DNA from: Variovorax paradoxus
Lineage (GTDB): Bacteria; Pseudomonadota; Gammaproteobacteria; Burkholderiales; Burkholderiaceae_C
Direction of reading: 5' to 3'
DNA: 64,000 nucleotides
NCBI RefSeq assembly: GCF_030815855.1
Contig: NZ_JAUSXG010000001.1
Coordinates: 2,356,001-2,420,000, forward strand
This document shows positions 18,290 through 26,956 of this stretch, one piece after another (position 1 is the first letter of the stretch; each line of letters begins with the position of its first letter). The position numbers and the translations under genes are program-made. The notes beneath the pieces were generated by a model. That model saw nothing but the letters and a program-made list of their open reading frames with translations. It did not search any database and was not told where the DNA came from.

Positions 18290-19666
18290 CTAGCGCTGGT
18301 AAAGGGTCAGTCGGGAGTCGCTCGCCACCCCGGCCTTGGTGGATACAAGAGACACCTCATAGCGTGTGCCGGGAATCGGGAACCTCGGCGAGAAGCTGAA
18401 CGAGAAGTTTCCGTTCGCGTCGGCCTGCAGCGTTTGCGAGTAGACGTGCTGCGAAACGCTGAAGCCGCCTGGCGCCTGTGTGCTGGCATCGACCTTGACT
18501 TCCACCGTTGCGAACGAGGCCGTTCGGCCCTGCACGACGGTGGTCCCGCCTTCCACCGCGCCGTTGTTGCCGTGGTTCAGGATCTGCAGCGGAACGTTCA
18601 CGGGCGCTACCGCCCCCACGTCAAAACTCCAGTCCCGCCGCACCGGGTTGCCTGCCCGGTCGCGCGCAGTGACGTCTACGGTGTAGCGGCCCGGCGGGAG
18701 GTTGGCTCGGTAGTTGAACGAATTCGGCGTAACCTGGGCCTCGGGCGTGACGTTGCGGCCGGAGATCAGGACCCGCACGCTGGCGGGGTCCACTCCACTG
18801 CCGCCGCGATCCTCGAAGTTCGCGGAAATCTGGACGGGGGGGCCGCTCGGGACGGCGTCGCCCTCGCGCGGACTGATGTTCACGACTTGGGGCGGCCGAT
18901 TGTCGACCACCTGCGGCTGAACCTGCGACACGGCCAAGTTGGCGGTGACCACTCGGTCACCGACCCGAAGCGTCGCCACGATGGGCAGGGACGAATTCAA
19001 GTTGTCTGCTCGCCGCAGCGTGTAGCCGCCTTCATAGTGCCCGGGACGAATCTCTCGCAGCACCACATCATTGGAGACCCCCGGCAAATCGATCGTCACC
19101 GAGCCACCGGGCGGGCCGTCGAGCGCGAAGCGCAATTCCGCGCCCGGTTCGATGCGTTCGATCGGCGTTACGCCGAAGCGCTCGATGCGCAACGGCCCCG
19201 ATGGCGGAACCGCTGCTGGCGGTGGAACATTGGCGACGCGCGGCCCGGCCATGAGTTCAGCCAGGGCGTAGTCGGCTGCAGCCGTGCGATTGCCCTGACT
19301 GAGCAGGACGCGAACGTCGCGATCGTCCTGCACCACGTCGCCGCGCTTGATGGTGTAGCGGCCGACATAGACGCCGGGCGAGACTTCGCGCAGCGCGATT
19401 CTTTCCCTGATGCCCCGGATGCGCACCGCGACCTTTCCGCGCGGGGTCGCGACCGCCCTGAAGCTCAGGCGTGAACCCGGCCCGAGGTCGCCATCGGTTC
19501 TCACGTCGAGTGATCGGATTTCAACGGCAGCGGGCTGCGCGAGCGCGCTGGCGGGCAATGCGGTCATCACGAAAGTGGCGGGCAACAGCATCATCACTGC
19601 CGCAACTGGGCTGCGCAGATGAGCTGTCGAGACGGTGCGTCGAAAAAGGGAAGTGGTCGATGTCAA
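18290..19666 (-). CDS. Exported beta-rich protein with repeated modules, function unknown
   Basis: 458 residues from ATG 19666. The N-terminus has a long Sec-type signal (VAAVMMLLPATFVMTALPASALAQ). Residues about 60-130 and 165-235 are two related modules (GPGSRLSFRAV ... RIALREVSPGVYVGRYTIKRGD and EPGAELRFAL ... DVVLREIRPGHYEGGYTLRRAD), each followed by a strand on rates or derivatives. Later parts look like Ig-type domains (PPQVVNISPREGDAVPSGPPV, YTVDVTARDRAGNPV), ending in a hydrophilic beta stretch. Likely a periplasmic or surface protein. No catalytic motif is seen. Confidence 0.72.
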   Translation of the reverse strand: MTSTTSLFRRTVSTAHLRSPVAAVMMLLPATFVMTALPASALAQPAAVEIRSLDVRTDGDLGPGSRLSFRAVATPRGKVAVRIRGIRERIALREVSPGVYVGRYTIKRGDVVQDDRDVRVLLSQGNRTAAADYALAELMAGPRVANVPPPAAVPPSGPLRIERFGVTPIERIEPGAELRFALDGPPGGSVTIDLPGVSNDVVLREIRPGHYEGGYTLRRADNLNSSLPIVATLRVGDRVVTANLAVSQVQPQVVDNRPPQVVNISPREGDAVPSGPPVQISANFEDRGGSGVDPASVRVLISGRNVTPEAQVTPNSFNYRANLPPGRYTVDVTARDRAGNPVRRDWSFDVGAVAPVNVPLQILNHGNNGAVEGGTTVVQGRTASFATVEVKVDASTQAPGGFSVSQHVYSQTLQADANGNFSFSFSPRFPIPGTRYEVSLVSTKAGVASDSRLTLYQR

Positions 19667-20057
19667 GGCGGACTCCTGGCTCTACGGGCGGCGATGTGGG
19701 CCCGGAGCAAGTTGATGGGTAGAAAACGGTCTCGCCAATCGGCGAGGCGAGGCTTTCAATAGGCTGCGACATACCCGATGGCGCTGGTATCGCCATCAAG
19801 AGTCATGTCGTGCGGGTGCCAATAGATGTCGCCGGAGCAGGCGGCGAGTGGGGTTCAAGAAGAAGCCTACTTTGGTTTGGCTTCATTACTGCTGAGTAGA
19901 TAGTGCGGCCCCTACCGGCTGGGTCGCTGTAGGACGGTAGCGAGACAAGGCGAAGGTGTTGAGGGGGTGCAGGCGCTGGGCGCCCTCCTCGCTCCGTGCC
20001 GATGTCGACGATCGACGCATAGCAAGACTACTGTCACCCTCCTCTCGACACGACGCT
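19667..20057. other. Gene-free stretch
   Basis: No supported gene between the exported protein and the AraC-type regulator, both on the minus strand. Short open frames here have no ribosome sites or recognisable content, and no strong terminator hairpin with a T-run is seen. It probably holds the promoter of the downstream minus-strand gene. Confidence 0.5.
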
Positions 20058-21005
20058 TCAGGACCCCAGGCGGGCGTCGCGCCTGAGTGACTGAGGCGGC
20101 TTGTTGAAACCCCGCATGAACGCCTCGCGAAGATGGCGCCGGTCGCGGAAGCCCGTTTCGCGTGCAACCACCTCCAGCGGGTGGCTGCTTCGCTCGATCA
20201 TCAAGCGGGCCGCCTCCACGCGCAGACGCTCTACCGCCTTGGCCGGCGACTGCCCGGTCTCAGCGGTAAAGACACGGCTGAACTGGCGCGGGCTGAGGTT
20301 CGCGGCCGCAGCGAGTTCTTCCACGCCCAGCGACTGCGCCAGGTGGCCGCGAGCATGCTCCAGCGCCCGCGCAATGCGGTCCGAGCGCGGCGTGAGGTTC
20401 AGGATCTCCGAATGCTGCGACTGGCCGCCCGACCGGCGCTGATGCATGACCAGCCTGTGTGCCACCGATCGCGCGACGTCGTCACCGAGGTCCTTTTCGA
20501 CGAGGCCGAGCGCCAGGTCCAGTTCCGCCGTCATGCCGGCCGAGGTCCAGATGGGGTCATCGGCGATGAAGATGCGGTCCGGCTCGACCTGGACGTCGGG
20601 ATGCCGCCGTTGCAGTACGTCCGCATAAGCCCAGTGCGTCGTGGCGCGTCGCCCTGCCAGCAAACCGGCGTCGGCCAAAACGAAAGCTCCGGTACACAGC
20701 CCCACGGTCCGACGCGCACGAGCGCTGCACTTTCGCAACGCATGCAGCAGCTCGGGTGACGAGGGGGTGGCCGACGGGTCGAGCACGCCCACCACCATCC
20801 AGGTGTCGGCCGTGCTGCGTGCGGTGAAGGGCCTCGTCTGCAGGGCCATGCCCAGCGAAGCCTTCACGCTGCCGCCGGGCATCGAGTGGCAAGTCACCTC
20901 GTAGAAGGGCTCGCCCGCCACGACGTTGGCGAACTCGAAGACCGCCTGAGTGGCCAGCGCCATCACCTGGAAGCCGGCCGGCAGGACGTAGCCGATTCTG
21001 TGCAT
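20058..21005 (-). CDS. GlxA-type AraC transcriptional regulator with DJ-1/PfpI-like domain
   Basis: 315 residues from ATG 21005. Residues about 1-180 are an amidase-like sensor of the DJ-1/PfpI fold (IGYVLPAGFQVMALATQAVFEFAN; CTGAFVLADAGLLAGRRATTHW contains the elbow Cys). Residues about 215-310 are an AraC HTH pair (SLGVEELAAAANLSPRQFSRVFTAETGQSPAKAVERLR; PLEVVARETGFRDRRHLREAF). It is divergent from the SDR gene with about 110 bp between starts, so it most likely controls that gene and itself. Confidence 0.88.
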   Translation of the reverse strand: MHRIGYVLPAGFQVMALATQAVFEFANVVAGEPFYEVTCHSMPGGSVKASLGMALQTRPFTARSTADTWMVVGVLDPSATPSSPELLHALRKCSARARRTVGLCTGAFVLADAGLLAGRRATTHWAYADVLQRRHPDVQVEPDRIFIADDPIWTSAGMTAELDLALGLVEKDLGDDVARSVAHRLVMHQRRSGGQSQHSEILNLTPRSDRIARALEHARGHLAQSLGVEELAAAANLSPRQFSRVFTAETGQSPAKAVERLRVEAARLMIERSSHPLEVVARETGFRDRRHLREAFMRGFNKPPQSLRRDARLGS

Positions 21006-21022
21006 GTGTGTTTTCGGAGTCG

Positions 21023-21051
21023 ATGACCTAAAACATGACTATAAGCGTCAT
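21023..21051. promoter_or_regulatory. Candidate operator between the AraC-type regulator and SDR genes
   Basis: ATGAC occurs at 21023 and 21035, spaced 12 bp, and GTCAT at 21047-21051 pairs with the second copy (ATGAC-N7-GTCAT). AraC-family proteins often bind such repeats. Position in the divergent intergenic region fits; binding is inferred. Confidence 0.35.
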
Positions 21052-21115
21052 TTACGCCAAACGCCAGAAGGCACAACATACGCTCAATCGCAACCCCCTT
21101 CAACGGAGCACCACC

Positions 21116-21916
21116 ATGACGCAGACGAACCTGGGCACCGCCCTCATCACCGGAGCCTCCTCCGGCATCGGCGCCCTCTACGCCGACCGCCTGGCGAGCC
21201 GCGGCTACGACCTGATCCTGGTCGCCCGCAACCGCGAGCGTTTGAATCCGTTGGCCGACGACATCACTAGCCGCCACGGCCGCGCGGTGGAGGTCTTTCC
21301 GGCCGACCTGAACAATCCCATGGCGCTGCGCAGCGTGGAAAACAAGCTCAAGCACGATGCGAGCATCACCCTGCTGGTCAACAACGCCGGCATCGGCACA
21401 CACACCTCGCTGCTGGAGAGCGACGTGGATCAGATGGTGCGCATGATCGACCTCAACGTGACGGCGCTCACCCGCCTGACGTACGCGGCGGTGCCAGGCT
21501 TCGTGGCACGCGGCAGAGGTGCGTTGATCAACATCGCCTCCATCGTGGCCGTTTCGCCGGAAACCTTGAATGGCGTGTATGGCGGCAGCAAGGCTTTCGT
21601 GCTGGCTTTCAGTCAATCGCTGCAGCACGAGCTGGCCGGCAAGGGCGTGCGGGTGCAAGCCGTGCTGCCGGGTGCGACGGCCACCGAATTCTGGGCACGC
21701 GGCGGCCTTCCCGTGGAGCACCTGCCGGCGCAGATCGTGATGCGGGCCGAAGACCTGGTGGATGCCGCCTTGCAGGGTTTCGAGCGCGGCGAGCCGGTGA
21801 CGCTTCCTTCGCTGCACGACGTGGCCCTCTGGGACGCCTACGAAGGCGCGCGCAAGGCGATGGCGCCCCACCTCTCCAGCAACGAAGCGGCATCGCGCTA
21901 TCAGCCCTTGCGCTGA
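21116..21916 (+). CDS. Short-chain dehydrogenase/reductase
   Basis: 266 residues from ATG 21116 with CGGAG before it. Rossmann glycine motif TGASSGIG, NNAGIG, and the catalytic YGGSK with an upstream IASI Ser region. The family reduces or oxidises carbonyl and hydroxyl groups with NAD(P). It is divergent from the GlxA-type regulator and followed by a hydrolase gene on the same strand. Confidence 0.9.
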   Translation: MTQTNLGTALITGASSGIGALYADRLASRGYDLILVARNRERLNPLADDITSRHGRAVEVFPADLNNPMALRSVENKLKHDASITLLVNNAGIGTHTSLLESDVDQMVRMIDLNVTALTRLTYAAVPGFVARGRGALINIASIVAVSPETLNGVYGGSKAFVLAFSQSLQHELAGKGVRVQAVLPGATATEFWARGGLPVEHLPAQIVMRAEDLVDAALQGFERGEPVTLPSLHDVALWDAYEGARKAMAPHLSSNEAASRYQPLR

Positions 21917-21972
21917 GTGGCCGTATCGCATTCGAACCGCGCCCCGCTCCCCTGAATCAAGGAAATCCCACC

Positions 21973-22899
21973 GTGCCCACCGTGCCGCTGACCAGCAACG
22001 ATCCACTTTCCTCCGCCATCAGGATTCCCGGAACCGGGGAACACTTTCTGGATCTGCCCGGATCAAACGGGGGAAGCCCGGGGCGATTGCGCTATCTCTC
22101 GGGCGGAATGGGGCCACCATTGGTGCTGCTGCACACCGTGCGCACCCAGGCCGAGCACTTCCGTCACCTCATCCCGCTGGTCCGGGAGCGGTACACGGTG
22201 TATGCGCTCGATCTCCCAGGCATGGGCTACTCGCAGATCGTGCCGGGCGCGTCCTATGAGGAGCCGGCCATGCGCGAGGCGGTCAAGAGCCTCATCACTC
22301 GACTCGACCTGCGCGACGTCACGCTGCTCGGCGAGTCGATGGGCGCGACGCTCGCCCTCGCCACCGCGGCCGATCTGTCCGAGAGAGTGCGGCGTGTCGT
22401 GGCGATCAATGCCTATGACTACGCGGGCGGCATTTCGCGGTCCAGCCTGCTGGCCCGGTTCGTCGTGACCGGCGCGCTGGCGCCGGGTATCGGCCAGACC
22501 ATCGCGGGCGTCCAACCAAAGCCGATCGTGCGCGCCGTGCTCCGTGGGGGCCTCGGCGACACGGCCGCCCTGCGAGAGGACTACCTCGATGAACTGTTGA
22601 AGGTCGGACGCCGCCCCGGCTATCCGGTCGTCGCCCGCGCGGTGTACGGCAACCTGCCCAGCCTCATCGCGGCACGCGCCCGCTACCCCGAGGTTAGCGC
22701 ACCGGTTCATCTCATCTACGGAGAGAAGGATTGGTCACGACCTTCCGACCGACAAGCCAACAAGCAACTCCTGCCCGCGGCCGAGTTTGTTCAGGTGCCT
22801 GGCGCCGGTCACTTCATTGTTCTCGAGCGGCCGGACGTGCCCGCCAAGGTGTTGAACGACGCGATGCGACTCGAGGGCGTTCCGAAGGCCGCAGCCTGA
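21973..22899 (+). CDS. Alpha/beta hydrolase
   Basis: 308 residues from GTG 21973 with AAGGAA upstream. Nucleophile elbow GESMGATLA, acid region YGEKDWSRP and His region GAGHFIVLERP give a full triad. The oxyanion strand reads LLHTVRTQAEHF, without the usual His-Gly pair, so it may prefer another substrate class (for example epoxide, ester or C-C hydrolysis). It probably belongs to one transcription unit with the SDR gene. Confidence 0.85.
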   Translation: MPTVPLTSNDPLSSAIRIPGTGEHFLDLPGSNGGSPGRLRYLSGGMGPPLVLLHTVRTQAEHFRHLIPLVRERYTVYALDLPGMGYSQIVPGASYEEPAMREAVKSLITRLDLRDVTLLGESMGATLALATAADLSERVRRVVAINAYDYAGGISRSSLLARFVVTGALAPGIGQTIAGVQPKPIVRAVLRGGLGDTAALREDYLDELLKVGRRPGYPVVARAVYGNLPSLIAARARYPEVSAPVHLIYGEKDWSRPSDRQANKQLLPAAEFVQVPGAGHFIVLERPDVPAKVLNDAMRLEGVPKAAA

Positions 22900-22928
22900 T
22901 GCCGCTCGACGCGAAATCCCCCTCCCCG

Positions 22929-22965
22929 GCCCGAGGCGCAACTTGCTCGACACTCGGCCTCGGGC
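22929..22965. terminator. Hairpin between convergent genes
   Basis: Perfect 9-bp arms GCCCGAGGC (22929-22937) and GCCTCGGGC (22957-22965), 19-nt loop, located between the convergent hydrolase (+) and FAH (-) genes. No T-run on either side, so it may only assist factor-dependent termination. A short tandem TTTTGCTGTCGCC pair follows at about 23010-23037. Confidence 0.35.
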
Positions 22966-23034
22966 AGTTCATCGACATGGACATCGACATGCGCCCGTAG
23001 AACTCGCCTTTTGCTGTCGCCTTTTGCTGTCGCC

Positions 23035-23925
23035 TTAAAGCGCAGGCAATTGACCAGCGCGCCAGGCGGCGCCCATGGCGTCGCTGTAGGCAATGGTTTG
23101 CTGGCGCTGCGTGCCGAGCAGGTCACTGCCCAAGGTCATCACATCACCCTCCTTCAGGAACACAGGCGGTTTCTGGCCGAGGCCGACACCCGGCGGTGTA
23201 CCGGTTGGAATCACGTCGCCGGGCCGAAGCGCCATAAAGCGGCTGAGATAAGAGACGATGGTTGCAACGCCGAAAATCTGCGTGCGGGTGTTGCCGGTCT
23301 GCCGGCGGGTTCCGTTCACGTCGAGCCAGAGGTCGATGTTCTGCGGGTCCGGCACTTCGTCAGCCGTCAGCAACCAGGGGCCTATCGGCGCATAGCCAAG
23401 GTAGCTTTTGCCTTTGGTCCACTGGCCTTCCATTTCGATCTGCCAGGCACGCTCTGACACATCGTTGCAAAGGCAGTAGCCGGCCACATATTGCAACGCT
23501 TCTGCTTCGCTGACATGCCAGGCCGGACGACCGATCACGATAGCGAGTTCGACCTCCCAATCAAGCTTGCCCGAGCCGGGCGCGACGACGACCGGGTCGT
23601 TGGGACCAGCCAGCGCGCTGGTGTGCTTGTTGAAGACGATCGGCTGCGTGGGAATCGGCGTGTTGGTCTCGGCCGCATGGTCGGAATAGTTGAGGCCGAT
23701 GCAAACCACATTCGGAACCTGGCCCACGCAGGGGCCGAGCCGTGTATCGGCGGGCACGGCGGGCAAGCTGGAGGTATCGAGGGCGCGCAGCCTTGCAAGG
23801 CTCTCGGGTGAAAGTGTTGGCCCGTGAATGTCGCTCACGACGGAAGACAAGTCGCGCAAGGTGCCCTGTGCATCAACGAGGCCGGGTTTTTCAGAGCCAG
23901 GGGGGCCGTATCGAACGAGACGCAT
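23035..23925 (-). CDS. Fumarylacetoacetate hydrolase family protein
   Basis: 296 residues. FAH fold: VVCIGLNYSDHAAE, the metal-ligand block KLDWEVELAIVIGR, GYCLCNDVSERAWQ, and RPGDVIPTGTPPGVG. These Mg/Mn enzymes split or isomerise acylpyruvate-type compounds at the end of aromatic or sugar-acid routes. Last gene of the minus-strand operon that begins with the IclR regulator; 51 bp behind the hydratase gene. It could act on the product of that hydratase. Confidence 0.9.
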   Translation of the reverse strand: MRLVRYGPPGSEKPGLVDAQGTLRDLSSVVSDIHGPTLSPESLARLRALDTSSLPAVPADTRLGPCVGQVPNVVCIGLNYSDHAAETNTPIPTQPIVFNKHTSALAGPNDPVVVAPGSGKLDWEVELAIVIGRPAWHVSEAEALQYVAGYCLCNDVSERAWQIEMEGQWTKGKSYLGYAPIGPWLLTADEVPDPQNIDLWLDVNGTRRQTGNTRTQIFGVATIVSYLSRFMALRPGDVIPTGTPPGVGLGQKPPVFLKEGDVMTLGSDLLGTQRQQTIAYSDAMGAAWRAGQLPAL

Positions 23926-23976
23926 GGGAAATCCTTTTGGCTTTTGAAGTATGTATCGAGGTTCGAGGCCGCGTCG

Positions 23977-24756
23977 TCAAAGCTGCTCGAGCGTCAGCGC
24001 AAGCTCGCCGAAGTTGCCATAGCGAAGCACGGCCGGACGCTTGAACGGCAGGTCAATCGCCCCCGCAAACGAGCCGGTGATGACGGCCTGCCCCGCCTCC
24101 AGACCCGTGCCCTGGCTGCGCAGAAACTCGGCAAGCCAATAAAGAGGCAAGCGCGGGTCGCCACTGGGGTGGCTGGCTGCCAATGCGATGTCGTCCTGGC
24201 CCTGTACCGAGAGTGCAATCTCGAAGGGACCAGGAAATGGCTCCTGCGCAAAGTCCACGTTGACGGTTGGCCCCAACACCACGCTTTGGTGCCACAGGCT
24301 GTCGGCCATCAGTTCAGGGCCGCTGGCGTCTGCCGCATCGTCATAGCGACAACCGAGCACCTCGACCGCCAGCCGCACGCTGCCGATGGCGGCGTTGACA
24401 TCGGCGCGGGTGTAGGGGGTGGCCCGCGGCGGCAGGCTTTGTTTGAACTCGAATGCCAGTTCGGGTTCGATGCGTGCTGCGCCTGTCGGTCCGGCACGCG
24501 CGGCAGCCACACCACCCGATGGCCTTGCATCATGCAGCGCGGCGGCGACCCACCGATCGCCCGGAGGCAATCCGCATTTCCAGCCGATGGCGGGGCTGCC
24601 GCGCAGTTCGCTGATTCGCCGCTGGATGCGCCATCCGTCTTCCGGAGTGGCCGGGCGCAAGCCGGCTTTCAACCTTGCACCGGAGCGACCCGACGTCTGA
24701 AGTGCGTGCAGGTAGCGTGCGGCGGCCTCGATGGCGCTCGGCTCCATGCGGGTCAT
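23977..24756 (-). CDS. 2-keto-4-pentenoate hydratase/4-oxalocrotonate decarboxylase family protein
   Basis: 259 residues from ATG 24756. MhpD-like features: WRIQRRISELRGSPAIGWKCGL, RIEPELAFEF, HQSVVLG, and ITGSFAGAIDLPF. This family hydrates 2-hydroxydienoates or decarboxylates 4-oxalocrotonate, usually just before an aldolase or FAH-type step in meta-cleavage routes. Its start overlaps the stop of a 46-residue gene (ATGA 24753-24756). Confidence 0.87.
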   Translation of the reverse strand: MTRMEPSAIEAAARYLHALQTSGRSGARLKAGLRPATPEDGWRIQRRISELRGSPAIGWKCGLPPGDRWVAAALHDARPSGGVAAARAGPTGAARIEPELAFEFKQSLPPRATPYTRADVNAAIGSVRLAVEVLGCRYDDAADASGPELMADSLWHQSVVLGPTVNVDFAQEPFPGPFEIALSVQGQDDIALAASHPSGDPRLPLYWLAEFLRSQGTGLEAGQAVITGSFAGAIDLPFKRPAVLRYGNFGELALTLEQL

Positions 24757-24893
24757 GCGGCCGGCCCCACGGGCGCTGCCGCGTTGTCGGAGCGGCGCAG
24801 CACGCCTTGGCTGAAAAAGATCTCGTTGATCTCGTCGCCAGTCGAAGAGGCGCCGGTCGTGCTTTTGAGGCCCTCGGTCTCGATCCCGTTCAT
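24753..24893 (-). CDS. Small 46-residue protein, unknown
   Basis: ATG at 24893 with a good AAGGAA eight bases upstream; the stop overlaps the hydratase start. The product (MNGIETEGLKSTTGASSTG..., then DEINEIFFSQGVLRRSDNAA...) is hydrophilic with one short amphipathic stretch and no signal peptide. The strong ribosome site and the ATGA coupling are the evidence for translation; I recognise no family. It could be a genuine small protein or a translational-coupling leader for the hydratase. Confidence 0.55.
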   Translation of the reverse strand: MNGIETEGLKSTTGASSTGDEINEIFFSQGVLRRSDNAAAPVGPAA

Positions 24894-24933
24894 TTGCCTG
24901 TTTCCTTGTGTCGACTGAAATTGCCTGTCTGGA

Positions 24934-25995
24934 TCAGTGCAACGGCTCGAGCCGTTCGCCGGAATCGGCGCGGAAAAGATGAACATACGCGCTGTCCGCA
25001 CCCAGGCGCACCTGGTCGCCGGGGCGCACACCCACACGTTCGCGCAGCACGCAGGTGAGCTTGGTACCGCCCGCATCGACGATGAGGTGCGTCTCCGAGC
25101 CGGTGGACTCCACCACCAGCACGCGCGCCTCCACGCCCTTGGCGTCCAGCCGCAGGTGCTCAGGCCGCACGCCCAGCGTGAGGGCCTGTCCGCTTGCGGC
25201 CGGCACGCCGGGCACGGTCCAGTGATTGCCCGCGTTGTCCACAACCCCCTCCCCGTTCGCCTTGACCGGCAGCAGGTTCATCGACGGCGAGCCGATGAAG
25301 GCCGCGACGAAGACGTTCCGCGGCCGGTCGAACAAGTCGAGCGGCGTGCCTACCTGTTCCACGATGCCATCGTGCATGGCCACGATCTTGTCTGCCATCG
25401 TCATGGCCTCGATCTGGTCGTGCGTGACATAGACGGTGGTGGCCTTCAGGCGCTGGTGAAGCTCGCGAATCTCTGCACGCATGGCCACACGCAGCTTGGC
25501 GTCCAGGTTGGACAGCGGCTCGTCGAACAGGAAGACCTGCGGGTCGCGCACGATGGCTCGGCCCATCGCGACGCGCTGGCGCTGCCCGCCGGAGAGCTGC
25601 TTGGGCAGCCGTGCGAGCAGTGGCTCCAGCCCCAGGATCTTGGCGGCCCGGGCCACGCGCTCTTCGATCTCCTTCTGCGGCGCATGGCGCAGCTTCAGCG
25701 AGAACGCGAGGTTGTCCGCCACCGTGAGATGCGGGTACAGCGCATAGTTCTGGAACACCATGGCAATGTCGCGATCCTTCGGCAGCAGGCCGTTCACGCG
25801 GCGCCCGCCGATGCGGATCTCGCCGCCATCAATGCCTTCCAGGCCCGCGACCATGCGCAACAGCGTGGACTTGCCGCAGCCCGACGGGCCGACCAGCACG
25901 ACGAATTCGCCGTCGAGGATGTCGATGCTCACGCCGCGGATGATCTGCGTGCTGCCAAAGGACTTGGCTACGTCCTGGATCTCAACTGTTGCCAT
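24934..25995 (-). CDS. Carbohydrate-type ABC transporter ATP-binding protein (UgpC/MalK type)
   Basis: 353 residues. Walker A GPSGCGKSTLL, signature LSGGQRQRVAMGRAIV, Walker B VFLFDEPLSNLD, H-loop THDQ, and a C-terminal TOBE regulatory region (GVRPEHLRLD). It energises import by binding to the EAA loops of two permeases. No permease is on this strand; the matching pair lies in the divergent operon at 27.9-29.7 kb, so the importer is assembled from both operons. Confidence 0.93.
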   Translation of the reverse strand: MATVEIQDVAKSFGSTQIIRGVSIDILDGEFVVLVGPSGCGKSTLLRMVAGLEGIDGGEIRIGGRRVNGLLPKDRDIAMVFQNYALYPHLTVADNLAFSLKLRHAPQKEIEERVARAAKILGLEPLLARLPKQLSGGQRQRVAMGRAIVRDPQVFLFDEPLSNLDAKLRVAMRAEIRELHQRLKATTVYVTHDQIEAMTMADKIVAMHDGIVEQVGTPLDLFDRPRNVFVAAFIGSPSMNLLPVKANGEGVVDNAGNHWTVPGVPAASGQALTLGVRPEHLRLDAKGVEARVLVVESTGSETHLIVDAGGTKLTCVLRERVGVRPGDQVRLGADSAYVHLFRADSGERLEPLH

Positions 25996-26090
25996 CTTGG
26001 TGTCTCCTCATTCAAAAAGTGAAACCGGTGTCGCGCACAGCCGGCCGCGTGCCGCCGAGCGCACTCCGGGTCGAAGGAGCTCGTGATCGC

Positions 26091-26768
26091 TCATCCCGCT
26101 TGCCATGCGGTTTTCAACCGCGTGTATTCATGCAGATAGCGGCCCACGGCAGCGTCACGCAGTTCGGCGGCCTGTTGCAACAGCGCAAGGGCCGCGTCAA
26201 AGGCGCCGGGATCACAGGCCTCCAGCAACAGCACCCAGCGGGCCGGGGCCTGCAGGTCCTTGCGGTCCTTGCTTTCGGCGGTGCGCTGGCCCGACGTGCC
26301 GATGTCCGAGCCCAGCAGGTGCGCACCGCTGATGCGCGGCAGCCGCGCAGCGGCTTCCAGCGCCGAGCTGAGACGCGGCACCGCCTCGCGCACCGTGCCG
26401 TCCGCGATGTCGAAGCGCACGGTCAGCATCGCGCCACCCGAGCCCACACCGTGGCTGGCCACCACGCGCGTGAGTGATCGCGTGGTCGTCTGGAAATGGG
26501 CGGTGGTCGCACGCGTCCACTCCGTAGGCTCGTTCAAGCGCGACAGATAGTCGCTGCCCTGGATGACCTGAAAGCTCGCGGTTTCATACAGGGTGAAGAA
26601 CTCCGGCTGCGTCGCTGCATCGGCAGCGCGATAGCGACGGCCCCGCACGAAGCCGGGAATGCCGACGCGTTCGGGCATGTGCTCGTGCAGATGCCAAGCG
26701 TAAAACTCTGCGCGCCCGACCTCGGCGATGTCGTTCCAGATAGCCACTGCACCTTCACCTGCCAGCAT
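26091..26768 (-). CDS. Dimeric alpha-beta-barrel-like protein (DUF4286/EthD-type), function unknown
   Basis: 225 residues from ATG 26768, chosen because AAGGAG lies six bases upstream; the open frame runs much further but without features. The core AIWNDIAEVGRAEFYAWHLHEHMPERVGIPGF and GRRYRA resembles small ferredoxin-fold proteins often found with aromatic or cyclic-ketone catabolism. A second half (YLHEYTRL near the end) may be a second, weaker repeat. It lies between the IclR gene and the ABC ATPase gene in the same operon. The enzymatic role is unknown. Confidence 0.65.
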   Translation of the reverse strand: MLAGEGAVAIWNDIAEVGRAEFYAWHLHEHMPERVGIPGFVRGRRYRAADAATQPEFFTLYETASFQVIQGSDYLSRLNEPTEWTRATTAHFQTTTRSLTRVVASHGVGSGGAMLTVRFDIADGTVREAVPRLSSALEAAARLPRISGAHLLGSDIGTSGQRTAESKDRKDLQAPARWVLLLEACDPGAFDAALALLQQAAELRDAAVGRYLHEYTRLKTAWQAG

Positions 26769-26956
26769 GGTTTTGCTCCTTGAATGTGGTGGGCACGGCC
26801 GCGCGCAGGTTGAGCGCGACTTGGCCGACCCTTCGGAAACACAGCGCAGCCGCTCGGCCGGCCGCGCGCGATGGACTCCTGTGAACGAGAACGACGCCTG
26901 GAGCGGGGCGCGCGCATGGCACCTCGGCTCCGGCGAGCTTCCGACGGGGAAGGCCT

